From contig NZ_CP019113.1 in the NCBI RefSeq assembly GCF_001888805.2, positions 1,612,001 to 1,676,000 of the forward strand: a stretch of 64,000 nucleotides of DNA, written 5' to 3'. Below are positions 1-8,096 of this stretch, piece by piece. The first letter of the stretch is position 1. The number at the start of each line of letters is the position of its first letter. The position numbers and the translations under genes are program-made. The DNA comes from Enterobacter sp. SA187 (GTDB lineage: Bacteria > Pseudomonadota > Gammaproteobacteria > Enterobacterales > Enterobacteriaceae). Below the pieces are notes generated by a model. It worked only from the letters and a program-made list of their open reading frames with translations, had not been told where the DNA came from and searched no databases.

Positions 1-821
1 GCGTGCTGGCGGGCATTGTGCTGCTCTCGGTGTGCGGCACCTTTTTCAGCCCTTACGATCCTTATGCTATCGATCCGCTCAGCCGCCTGAAGGCCCCCGG
101 CGCGGCGCACTGGTTTGGCACCGATAACTTTGGCCGCGATCTGTTTGTGCGCGTGGCGCTGGCGGTGCGGGTATCGTTTTCCGTCGGGGCGGCGGTGGCG
201 GTAATAGCCGGGGCGATCGGCATGCTGACCGGGCTGCTCTGCGCCTGGTATCGCCCGGTGGATCGCATTCTGATGCGCGTCTGCGACGGGCTGTTCGCCT
301 TTCCGTCGTTGCTGCTGGCTATCGCTATTGTCGGCGTGCTGGGGCCGAACATCGCTAACGTTGTGCTGGCGCTGTCGCTGGTATACGTGCCGTCCATTGC
401 GCGGGTGATCCGCGGCGCAGCGCTGGTTATCAAAGAGAAAAATTTCATTGAAGCCCTGCGCGCGCAGGGAGCCTCCCCGGCGCGCATTATCTGGCTACAT
501 CTGCTGCCGAACGTGCTGTCGCCGCTGATTGTGCAGGTCACCTGGGTGTTCTCAGTGGCTATTCTGACCGAGGCCGCGCTGAGCTTTTTAGGATCCGGCG
601 TGCCTGCGCCCACGCCCAGCCTCGGCAATCTGCTGCTGGAGGGAAAAGCAGTGATCTTTACCGCCTGGTGGATGACCTTTTTTCCCGGCATCGCCATTGT
701 GCTGCTGATCCTCGCGCTGAATATTATCGGCGACGACCTGCGCGACAGCGCCGAGCCGGGGCTGAAACCGCTGCCGCAGCGTGTCCTGCGCCTGCTGAAA
801 AAAGGGGAGCAACATGGTTAA
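1..821 (+). CDS. Peptide-type ABC transporter permease, DppC/OppC family (5' truncated)
   Basis: Inner-membrane permease of a dipeptide/oligopeptide/nickel-type ABC importer. The window opens inside the gene: a GTG at 3 is in frame, but the family normally has 20-30 more N-terminal residues, so the true start lies upstream. Visible features are the first-loop motif FGTDNFGRDLF typical of DppC, several hydrophobic helices, and the cytoplasmic coupling loop EALRAQGASPARIIWLHLLP, which fits the EAA-G consensus that docks on the ATPase. The stop overlaps the next gene by 8 bp (814-821), so translation is probably coupled. The substrate cannot be told from the permease; the binding protein and partner permease must lie to the left of the window. 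Confidence 0.88.
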   Translation, partial: VLAGIVLLSVCGTFFSPYDPYAIDPLSRLKAPGAAHWFGTDNFGRDLFVRVALAVRVSFSVGAAVAVIAGAIGMLTGLLCAWYRPVDRILMRVCDGLFAFPSLLLAIAIVGVLGPNIANVVLALSLVYVPSIARVIRGAALVIKEKNFIEALRAQGASPARIIWLHLLPNVLSPLIVQVTWVFSVAILTEAALSFLGSGVPAPTPSLGNLLLEGKAVIFTAWWMTFFPGIAIVLLILALNIIGDDLRDSAEPGLKPLPQRVLRLLKKGEQHG

Positions 822-1809
822 TCCGCCGCCGCTGTTAAGCGTCAAAGATTTGCGGGTGAATTTCGCCACGCCGCAGGGCGTGGTGGCCCCGGTGCGCGGC
901 GTCTCCTTTACCGTTCATCATCATGAAACGCTGGGCATCATCGGTGAATCCGGTTGCGGGAAAAGCGTCACCGCGCAGGCGCTGATGGGGCTATTGTCCC
1001 CGCGCACCAGCCGCACTGAAGGTGAAATCGCCCTCGGCGGTCAACGCCTCGACACGCTCCCGGCAACGGCACGTCGTCGGCGCTGCGGCGGCGAGATGGC
1101 GATGATTTTCCAGGATCCGCTCTCCAGCCTGAACCCGGTGCTGACTATCGGCTTTCAGATTGAAGAAAGCCTGAAGCTGCATACCGCGTTAAACCGGGCG
1201 CAGCGCCAGCAAAAACGGCTGCGCCTGCTGGAGCAGGTGGGCATTGCTGATGCCGCCCGCTGCGTCAACGCCTGGCCCCATGAGCTTTCCGGCGGCATGC
1301 GCCAGCGGGTGATGATCGCCATGGCGATCGCCAGTGCTCCGTCGCTGCTGATTGCCGATGAGCCGACCACCGCGCTGGACGCCACTATCCAGGCGCAAAT
1401 CCTGCAACTGCTGGACGACATCAAACAGCAGAGCGGAATGGGGATCATCTTTATTACCCACGACCTGAGCGTGGTGGCGCGGCTGTGTCAGCGCGTGGTG
1501 GTGCTCTACGCCGGGCAGGTGGTGGAGGAAACGGACGTGATGACGCTGTTCGAAAATCCCCGCCATCCCTATACCCGCGCGCTGCTGGCGGCGCGGCCCT
1601 CGCTGTCCCACACGCCGAAGACGCGGCTGGAGGAGATCCGCGGCAGCGTCCCGGCGCTGGATGCGCTGCCGGGCGGCTGTACCTTTGCCGATCGCTGTCC
1701 GCTGGCGACCGCCACCTGTCGCGCACAGCCGCCGCAGCTGCGCCCGCTCGGCGGTCACGGTCATCAGGTGCGCTGCTGGCGCGCAGAAGAAACGGGAGTC
1801 ATGCCATGA
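814..1809 (+). CDS. Peptide-type ABC transporter ATP-binding protein, DppD/OppD family
   Basis: First of two ATPases energising the importer. At 331 aa it has the usual DppD length. Walker A is GESGCGKS at about residues 44-51, followed by a Q-loop (FQDPLSSLNP), the signature LSGGMRQR, Walker B LLIADEP and the switch histidine in ITHDLSV. The C-terminal oligopeptide-transporter extension is present, with the cysteine-rich pattern CTFADRCPLATATC and a final RCW. These cysteines are characteristic of DppD-type rather than sugar-type ATPases. The ATG at 814 follows GGGGAGCAAC. The stop overlaps the downstream ATPase start in an ATGA (1806-1809). Substrate is unknown. Confidence 0.9.
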   Translation: MVNPPPLLSVKDLRVNFATPQGVVAPVRGVSFTVHHHETLGIIGESGCGKSVTAQALMGLLSPRTSRTEGEIALGGQRLDTLPATARRRRCGGEMAMIFQDPLSSLNPVLTIGFQIEESLKLHTALNRAQRQQKRLRLLEQVGIADAARCVNAWPHELSGGMRQRVMIAMAIASAPSLLIADEPTTALDATIQAQILQLLDDIKQQSGMGIIFITHDLSVVARLCQRVVVLYAGQVVEETDVMTLFENPRHPYTRALLAARPSLSHTPKTRLEEIRGSVPALDALPGGCTFADRCPLATATCRAQPPQLRPLGGHGHQVRCWRAEETGVMP

Positions 1810-2615
1810 ATAAGCCGTTGCTGAACGTACAGCATCTGTCCAAAACCTTTACCCGCCGCGGGCACAGCGTGCAGGCGGTGCAGGACGTCAGTTTTAACAT
1901 CCATGCCGGGGAAACCTACGCGCTGGTCGGCGAATCCGGCAGCGGTAAAAGCACCATCGGGCGCACTCTTCTCGGTTTAACCCCGGCCTCCGGCGGGCGG
2001 GTGGATTTCAACGGCCAGTCGCTGCTGGATCTCAGCGCCGCCGGATGGCGCAGCGTGCGCAAAGACATTCAGATGATCTTCCAGGATCCGCTCTCCACGC
2101 TCGATCCAAAGCGCACCATTGGCTACAGCATTGAGGAACCATTGATCATTCACGGCGAACGCGATGCGCAGCGTCGTAAAAAAGCGGTGGCGGCGATGCT
2201 GGAACAGGTCGGTCTGCGGGCGCAGGATGCCGGACGTTATCCGCAGGCGTTTTCAGGCGGACAGCGCCAGCGTATCGGCATCGCGCGGGCGCTGATCCTG
2301 CGTCCGAAGCTGATCATCTGCGATGAACCGGTGTCGGCGCTGGACGTTTCCATTCAGTCACAGGTGCTGAATCTGCTGATGGATTTGCAGCGCGACTATG
2401 GCCTCGCCTACCTGTTTATCTCTCACGATCTCAATGTGGTGCGTCACGTGGCGGATCGGGTTGGCGTGATGTATCGCGGACAACTGGTGGAAGAGGCGAC
2501 CAGCGCGCAGCTTTTTGCCCATCCGCAGCATGACTACACGCGCTGGCTGCTGTCGGCGATACTGCCTGCGCATCCCGCAGAAAAAAACCGGCTTCCTGCG
2601 GCGGTGAATGCGTAA
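1806..2615 (+). CDS. Peptide-type ABC transporter ATP-binding protein, DppF/OppF family
   Basis: Second ATPase of the importer, 269 aa. The ATG at 1806 is chosen because it sits in an ATGA overlap with the preceding stop and gives the normal N-terminus MNKPLLNVQHLSKTF. Longer readings back to 1485 only translate the end of the upstream gene in another frame. Walker A GESGSGKST, Q-loop IFQDPLSTLDP, signature FSGGQRQR, Walker B LIICDEPVSALD and ISHDLNVV are all intact. The C-terminus stops at about 269 aa, shorter than DppF (about 330), and lacks the cysteine-rich tail, as in some GsiA/NikE-like partners. It is the last gene of the operon; rlmB follows after 76 bp with its own promoter. Confidence 0.9.
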   Translation: MNKPLLNVQHLSKTFTRRGHSVQAVQDVSFNIHAGETYALVGESGSGKSTIGRTLLGLTPASGGRVDFNGQSLLDLSAAGWRSVRKDIQMIFQDPLSTLDPKRTIGYSIEEPLIIHGERDAQRRKKAVAAMLEQVGLRAQDAGRYPQAFSGGQRQRIGIARALILRPKLIICDEPVSALDVSIQSQVLNLLMDLQRDYGLAYLFISHDLNVVRHVADRVGVMYRGQLVEEATSAQLFAHPQHDYTRWLLSAILPAHPAEKNRLPAAVNA

Positions 2616-2645
2616 CGGGGAAGGACGTCCGGGGGCGTCGTGGGT

Positions 2646-2651
2646 TATAAT
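2646..2651 (+). promoter_or_regulatory. Likely -10 element of the rlmB promoter
   Basis: A perfect TATAAT lies 40 bp upstream of the rlmB ATG in the 76-bp gap after the ABC operon. No good -35 hexamer is present at the right distance (2623-2628 reads GGACGT), so the promoter call rests on the -10 alone. Confidence 0.4.
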
Positions 2652-2691
2652 GGGCGGGAAACACCCTTTTAACCTCTACTGAGTACCCTTC

Positions 2692-3423
2692 ATGAGTGAA
2701 ATGATTTATGGCATCCACGCGGTGCAGGCACTGCTGGAACGCGCCCCTGAGCGCTTTCAGGAAGTTTTTATTCTGAAAGGACGCGAAGATAAGCGCCTGA
2801 TGCCGCTGATCCATGCGCTGGAAGCGCAGGGCGTTCCGGTTCAGGTGGCCTCCCGTCAGTTTCTGGACGAGAAAAGCGAAGGCGCGGTACACCAGGGGAT
2901 CATTGCGCGCGTGAAGCCGGGTCGTCAGTATCAGGAAAACGATCTGCCGGATCTGATCGCAAGCCTGGATAAGCCATTCTTCCTGATCCTTGATGGCGTC
3001 ACCGATCCGCACAACCTCGGGGCCTGCCTGCGCAGCGCCGATGCGGCGGGCGTCCATGCGGTGATCGTGCCGAAAGACCGCTCTGCGCAGCTGAACGCGA
3101 CGGCGAAAAAAGTCGCCTGTGGCGCAGCAGAAAACGTGCCGCTGATCCGCGTCACCAACCTGGCGCGCACCATGCGCGTATTGCAGGAAGAGAATATCTG
3201 GATCGTCGGCACGGCGGGCGAAGCGGACCACACCCTGTTCCAGAGCAAAATGACCGGCGCGATGGCGCTGGTGATGGGCGCGGAGGGCGAAGGTATGCGC
3301 CGTCTGACCCGCGAGCATTGCGATGAGCTGATCAGCATCCCGATGGCGGGCAGCGTCTCCTCGCTGAACGTGTCGGTGGCGACCGGCATCTGCCTGTTCG
3401 AAGCGGTACGCCAGCGCGGTTAA
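2692..3423 (+). CDS. rlmB: 23S rRNA (guanosine-2251-2'-O)-methyltransferase RlmB
   Basis: SpoU-family methyltransferase that 2'-O-methylates G2251 in the peptidyl-transferase P-loop of 23S rRNA using S-adenosylmethionine. At 243 aa it matches the E. coli enzyme. The N-terminal substrate-binding domain begins MSEMIYGIHAVQALLERAPERF. The SPOUT trefoil-knot motifs are clear: DPHNLGACLRSADAAG with the catalytic Asn/Arg, VMGAEGEGMRRLTRE, and the C-terminal IPMAGSVSSLNVSVATGICLFEA. In E. coli rlmB follows nsrR-rnr; here it follows an ABC transporter operon, and the next backbone gene (aidB) is displaced by 6.7 kb. Confidence 0.98.
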   Translation: MSEMIYGIHAVQALLERAPERFQEVFILKGREDKRLMPLIHALEAQGVPVQVASRQFLDEKSEGAVHQGIIARVKPGRQYQENDLPDLIASLDKPFFLILDGVTDPHNLGACLRSADAAGVHAVIVPKDRSAQLNATAKKVACGAAENVPLIRVTNLARTMRVLQEENIWIVGTAGEADHTLFQSKMTGAMALVMGAEGEGMRRLTREHCDELISIPMAGSVSSLNVSVATGICLFEAVRQRG

Positions 3424-3438
3424 CTGTCTGCGAACAAT

Positions 3439-3470
3439 AAAAAGGGCCATCAGATGATGGCCCTTTTTTC
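3439..3470. terminator. Bidirectional rho-independent terminator between rlmB and treX
   Basis: An inverted repeat AAAGGGCCATCA / GATGATGGCCCTTT with a T-run on the plus side and an A-run on the minus side. It lies between the convergent stops of rlmB and the treX gene, so it can end transcripts from both directions. Confidence 0.9.
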
Positions 3471-3485
3471 TGGCTGTAAAACGGC

Positions 3486-5561
3486 TTACGGCCTTCTGAA
3501 CAGCGCGATACTGCGGCCTTCCAGTTCGAATTCCTTCTCTTTGGTAATGATCAGCCCGCGTTTGGCGGTATCGGACGTGGTCAGCTCCAGCATCCAGCCC
3601 TCATCCGTGGACTGCGGGATCAGGAAGGGCACGTTACCTTCGAACGGGTTAAACAGCACCAGCACTTCGTGCCACAGGCCTTCTTCATCATGCAAATCGT
3701 GGCGGGTCAGTGAAACGCCCAGCGTCGAGCCTTCATCCCACTGCTCCGGCTGCTGATAGCCGCCACCGGCGTTGAACCACTTGATCTCCGTGCCGTCGCG
3801 CCAGCTTTCACGGCGCAACAGCGGCTGCTTCGCGCGCATTTTGATCAGATGACGGGTGAACTCGCGCAGCGCCTCACTGCTTTCCGGCAGGTTATCCCAG
3901 TGAACCCAGGAAATCTCGCTGTCCTGGCAGTAGCCGTTATTGTTACCCATCTGACTGCGGCCAAACTCATCCCCTGCCAGCAGCATTGGCGAACCGTGGG
4001 ACAGGAACAGCGTGGTGAGGAAGTTACGCTTCTGCCGTTCACGCACGTTGTTGATGCCTTCGTCGTCCGTCGGGCCTTCCGCGCCATAGTTATAGGAGCG
4101 GTTATCGTTATGGCCGTCGTTATTGTCTTCGCCGTTATCGTCGTTGTGCTTCTCGTTATAGGACACCAGATCGTTCAGCGTGAAGCCGTCGTGGGCGGTG
4201 ATAAAGTTGACGCTCGACCACGGACGGCGGCCGCGCAGATCGTAAATATCGCCGGAGCCTAACAGACGCGCGGCAAAGTCGGTGGAGACATTGACGCCTT
4301 TCCAGTATTCACGCACCGTATCGCGGTATTTATCGTTCCATTCCGCCCAGCCCGGCGGGAAGCCGCCCACCTGATAGCCGCCCGGTCCGATATCCCAGGG
4401 CTCGCCGATCAGCTTCAGTTTCGACAGCACCGGATCCTGCATAATGGCATCAAAGAAGCCGCCGCGCTGGTCAAAACCTTCCGGTTCACGACCGAGAATG
4501 GTGCCTAAGTCGAAGCGAAAACCGTCGATATGCATCGATTCTGCCCAGTAACGCAGGGAATCCATGATCATCTGCAATACGCGCGGATGCGAGGTGTTGA
4601 CGGTGTTGCCGGTGCCGGTATCGTTGATGTAATAACGATGCTGATCCGGCATGGTGCGGTAGTAAGAGAAGTTGTCGATGCCCTTAAAGGAGAGCGTCGG
4701 GCCGAGTTCATTACCCTCTGCCGTATGGTTGTACACCACGTCGAGGATCACTTCGATGCCCGCATCGTGGTACGCGCGCACCATGTCGCGGAAACCCTGA
4801 ATGCCGTTAGGGCCGAAATAGCGCGAAGCCGGCGCGAAGAAACCGAGGGTGTTATAGCCCCAGAAGTTCTTCAGCCCCTTATCCAGCAGATGCTGATCGT
4901 CCGGGAACCAGTGCACCGGCAGCAGTTCCACCGAGGTCACGCCCAGGCTCTTGATGTACTCCACCGTCGCCGGATGGCCCATGCCTTCATAGGTACCGCG
5001 CAGTTCTTCCGGAATGGCGGAATTGAGCTGCGTAAAGCCCTTCACATGGGTTTCATAGAGCACCGTTTGCGACCACGGAATGTTTGGACGGTTTTCATCT
5101 TTCCAGTCGAATTCATTGGGATCGATGACGCGGCATTTTGGCGTAAAGGGCGCGCTGTCCTGGGTATCAAAGGTCAGATCTTTATCTTCGTGCAGCAGCT
5201 CGTAGGCGAAATGCGCGTCATTCCACTCGATGTCCCCCGCCAGCTCACGGGCATAGGGATCGAGCAGCAGCTTGTTGGGGTTAAAACGATGGCCGTTTTC
5301 CGGATCGTAGGGACCATAAACGCGATAGCCGTAGAGCGCGCCGGGTTGCAGACCAGGCACGTAACCGTGCCAGATTTCATGGGTATATTCCGGCAGATCC
5401 AGGCGGGCGATCTCGGTTTTCCCGTCCTGATCAAACAGACAGAGTTCAACCCGTTCTGCGTGTGCAGAGAAAAGCGCAAAGTTGACACCCTCGCCATCAA
5501 AATTGGCGCCAAGACATTCGCTGGTTCCCGCCAGAATTTCAAAGCTATTATTGTTAGACAT
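3486..5561 (-). CDS. glgX: Glycogen debranching enzyme GlgX/TreX
   Basis: GH13_11 isoamylase-type debranching enzyme, 691 aa, hydrolysing alpha-1,6 branches of glycogen-like glucans. The N-terminal CBM48-like domain (FDGEGVNFALFSAHAERVELCLFD) precedes the TIM barrel. Region motifs include VVYNHTAEG, DGFRFDLGTILGRE (nucleophile Asp), LIGEPWDIGPGGY (acid/base Glu) and FITAHDGFTLNDLVSYNEKHN. The glycine/asparagine-rich loop typical of GlgX follows. The ATG at 5561 has GAGGGA upstream and is 15 bp past the treY stop. Being last in a treZ-treY operon rather than in a glg operon, it probably acts as TreX, supplying linear maltodextrin to TreY. A second glgX may exist in a glg operon elsewhere. Confidence 0.93.
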   Translation of the reverse strand: MSNNNSFEILAGTSECLGANFDGEGVNFALFSAHAERVELCLFDQDGKTEIARLDLPEYTHEIWHGYVPGLQPGALYGYRVYGPYDPENGHRFNPNKLLLDPYARELAGDIEWNDAHFAYELLHEDKDLTFDTQDSAPFTPKCRVIDPNEFDWKDENRPNIPWSQTVLYETHVKGFTQLNSAIPEELRGTYEGMGHPATVEYIKSLGVTSVELLPVHWFPDDQHLLDKGLKNFWGYNTLGFFAPASRYFGPNGIQGFRDMVRAYHDAGIEVILDVVYNHTAEGNELGPTLSFKGIDNFSYYRTMPDQHRYYINDTGTGNTVNTSHPRVLQMIMDSLRYWAESMHIDGFRFDLGTILGREPEGFDQRGGFFDAIMQDPVLSKLKLIGEPWDIGPGGYQVGGFPPGWAEWNDKYRDTVREYWKGVNVSTDFAARLLGSGDIYDLRGRRPWSSVNFITAHDGFTLNDLVSYNEKHNDDNGEDNNDGHNDNRSYNYGAEGPTDDEGINNVRERQKRNFLTTLFLSHGSPMLLAGDEFGRSQMGNNNGYCQDSEISWVHWDNLPESSEALREFTRHLIKMRAKQPLLRRESWRDGTEIKWFNAGGGYQQPEQWDEGSTLGVSLTRHDLHDEEGLWHEVLVLFNPFEGNVPFLIPQSTDEGWMLELTTSDTAKRGLIITKEKEFELEGRSIALFRRP

Positions 5562-5576
5562 TTATTCCCTCTTATA

Positions 5577-8096
5577 TCATATGGTTACGTATATGACAGA
5601 CGAACAGCAATCGACATTTTCAAGGTGGATCTGGTCGGTAAGCGCCACTTCTTCTCCGGTAAGAAGATCGCGATAACGACGGTTAGCCAGGGCCGCAGGC
5701 AGGTTGACCGCCGTCTGTGGCCATCGTTGCGGGGCAGTCAGCGCGTCGCTCGCCTGCTGCATTGGCAGCACCAGTCGCGGCGCGATGACGATCAGCGCAT
5801 CATTACCCTGCTGACGGGCGAAGGCGATCAGGTGATCGGCGTTATCGCCTTTTGCCGCCAGCGGCACATAGTCGCCACGGCGGAACAGATCGGGTTTACG
5901 CTGGCGATAATGCAGCACATGGGTGATCACCTGTTGCTTGAGCGCGCCGCTCATCCAGTCCGCTTCTGACGTCGGCACAGGCTCGTCATCGCTGAACAGA
6001 TGCTGCTCAAGAGCGGCAAAGTCCGGCTCGCGGCGGTTATCTGGATCCACAAGGCTGAAGTTGAGGGTTTCGCTGCCCTGATAAATATCCGGCACGCCGG
6101 GAGCGGTAAGCTTGATCACCGTCTGGGTCAGACTGTTGACCAGGCCCGCGCGGACAAAGGGTTGCAGCGTCTGGTAAAAATCTTCCAGGAAAGCCTGGTT
6201 GTCCGGGGAGAGCAGATGACGGGCATAGTCGAGCACCACGGTTTCATAGACGTCGTTGCTGTCGGCCCAGTCAGTGCGCAGCTTCGCTTCACGCAGCGCC
6301 TTTTCCACAAACGGAATAAAGCGTTCTTCCAGCGCCGCTAAACCGGCGGTGTCCTGGGGCGTCAGCGTCACCGGCCAGACGCCCGCCAGCGCCTGATACA
6401 GCATCCAGGCGAGTTCCGGTTTTGGCGTCGGGCCATCGAACAGCACGGTGACTTTGCTGTCGTTCATCTGATGCCAGCGTGCCACGTGCGCCGCCCATTC
6501 CTCCGGCGCTTCGGTGAGGGTATAGAGCCGTGCGCGGGCATCCTCACCGCGTTTGGTGTCATGGGTTGAGGTGCCCGACAGCGCATCCGGCTGCCGTTCA
6601 AGACGGGTTTTCATCTCGGCGTGGAAACGGTCGAGGGAGAAGACGCGCGGTAACGGTTCAGCGCCCACTTCGTTAAGGGCCAGATCCAGGTGCTGACGGA
6701 AGAACAGCGTGTCTTCCACCGATTTTGCCATCAGCGGCCCGGTAAGCTGCTGGAAACGGGTGCGGAAAGTGGCGGCAGCCGGATCAGCGCTGGCAAGAAT
6801 GCCCGCCACGAAATCAAGCGCTTCGGTATCCGGGGCGTAATCGCTGTTTTTTACCCGCGCAACCACTTTTTGCAGCAGTTGCTGGCTGGCCTGCGGCAGG
6901 CCGCTGGCGGTGCCATAGGTACGGTAAACCGGGAAGGCCACCAGCAGTTCGCGCAGGGCGGCGCGCACCAGGCTTTCATCCAGCGTGCGGTTTTGCGTGG
7001 CGGCGATCTCCATCGCCAGGCGCAGCAGGGTGGTGAATTCCCCTTCGAAATTGCGATCCGCCATCAGCAGCTTGGCGGCGCGCAGCTCGGCTTTCATGTC
7101 CACCGGTTTGCCGACCGCCTCGTCGTAGGCCTGGCGCAGCGCGTCCAGCTTATCGTCATCCACCAGCACGTCCGAGAGTGCGGCAATAAACTCATAGCCG
7201 GTGGTGCCGGAGATCGGCCAGTCTTCCGGAATGTGCTCGCCCTTGCCGAGGATTTTTTCGACGGTGATGTAGCACTCCGGTCCGGCGGTCTCACGCAGCC
7301 GCGCCAGATAGGCCTGCGGATCCGCAAGGCCATCCACATGATCCACCCGCAGTCCGTCCACCGCGCCGGAATGCACCAGTTCGAGGATCAGCCGGTGGGT
7401 ATCATCAAATACGGTGTCGTCTTCCACGCGCACCCCGGCCAGCCCGGTGATCTCAAAGAAGCGGCGGTAGGAGAGATCGCGCGGCGCATCGCGCCAGGAC
7501 ATTAACCGCCACGGCTGCTGATCGTGCAGCGCGGCGATGTCAGCCTTGTCGGTCAGCGCCAGCACCTCCGCTTCGCGCCCCTGCCAGCTGGCGGGCGTCA
7601 GCGGGTAAAAGTTGTCGAAATAGGCCAGCGCCGGACGGCCGGTTTTTGGATCGGGCTTGACGCTGATCTCATCGTTCGCCAGCACCGCTTCAAAGGTATC
7701 GCCGAGGAACGGCAGGGTCAGGCGGCGCGACCAGTCGATATCGAAATGCCGCGCGTAACGGCTGTCTTCGCCATGTTCGATCACATCGCGCCACCAGGGA
7801 TTTTCCAGCGAGGCGGCCATATGGTTCGGCACGATATCGAGGATCAAACCCAGACCGGCGGCTTTCAGCGCCTGCGCCATGCGGTCAAAGCCTTCGCGCC
7901 CGCCAATGGTCGGATCGATTTCGTTGGCGTCGGTCACGTCGTAGCCGTGGGTTGAGCCGCTGGTGGCGGTAAACACCGGTGAAGCATAGAGATGGCTGAT
8001 GCCGAGCCGTTTCAGGTAGGGCACCAGCGCGGCGGCACGATCAAAGGTCATGCCGTTGCGGAACTGAATACGGTAAGTCGAGGTTGGGATACTCAC
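5577..8096 (-). CDS. treY: Maltooligosyltrehalose synthase TreY
   Basis: GH13_26 enzyme, 839 aa, that isomerises the reducing-end alpha-1,4 bond of a maltooligosaccharide to an alpha-1,1 bond, giving maltooligosyltrehalose. It starts with the diagnostic MSIPTSTYRIQFRNGMTFDRAAALVPYLKRLG-type opening. The catalytic-barrel motifs are LGLILDIVPNHMA, GLRVDHVDGLADPQAYL (nucleophile Asp) and CYITVEKILGKGE (Glu). A C-terminal block reads APGVPDIYQGSE and VDPDNRREPDF, also typical of TreY. Start and upstream treZ stop overlap in an ATGA (8093-8096), so the two enzymes are translationally coupled. Together with TreZ it makes trehalose without nucleotide sugars. Confidence 0.97.
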   Translation of the reverse strand: MSIPTSTYRIQFRNGMTFDRAAALVPYLKRLGISHLYASPVFTATSGSTHGYDVTDANEIDPTIGGREGFDRMAQALKAAGLGLILDIVPNHMAASLENPWWRDVIEHGEDSRYARHFDIDWSRRLTLPFLGDTFEAVLANDEISVKPDPKTGRPALAYFDNFYPLTPASWQGREAEVLALTDKADIAALHDQQPWRLMSWRDAPRDLSYRRFFEITGLAGVRVEDDTVFDDTHRLILELVHSGAVDGLRVDHVDGLADPQAYLARLRETAGPECYITVEKILGKGEHIPEDWPISGTTGYEFIAALSDVLVDDDKLDALRQAYDEAVGKPVDMKAELRAAKLLMADRNFEGEFTTLLRLAMEIAATQNRTLDESLVRAALRELLVAFPVYRTYGTASGLPQASQQLLQKVVARVKNSDYAPDTEALDFVAGILASADPAAATFRTRFQQLTGPLMAKSVEDTLFFRQHLDLALNEVGAEPLPRVFSLDRFHAEMKTRLERQPDALSGTSTHDTKRGEDARARLYTLTEAPEEWAAHVARWHQMNDSKVTVLFDGPTPKPELAWMLYQALAGVWPVTLTPQDTAGLAALEERFIPFVEKALREAKLRTDWADSNDVYETVVLDYARHLLSPDNQAFLEDFYQTLQPFVRAGLVNSLTQTVIKLTAPGVPDIYQGSETLNFSLVDPDNRREPDFAALEQHLFSDDEPVPTSEADWMSGALKQQVITHVLHYRQRKPDLFRRGDYVPLAAKGDNADHLIAFARQQGNDALIVIAPRLVLPMQQASDALTAPQRWPQTAVNLPAALANRRYRDLLTGEEVALTDQIHLENVDCCSSVIYVTI

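Noticed and set aside
4530..5969. Long plus-strand open frame (479 codons) across the treX-treY boundary
   Set aside because: It is antisense to two well-supported enzymes, has no ribosome-binding site, and its product (rich in His, Arg and Val) matches no family. It is a by-product of GC-biased third codon positions.
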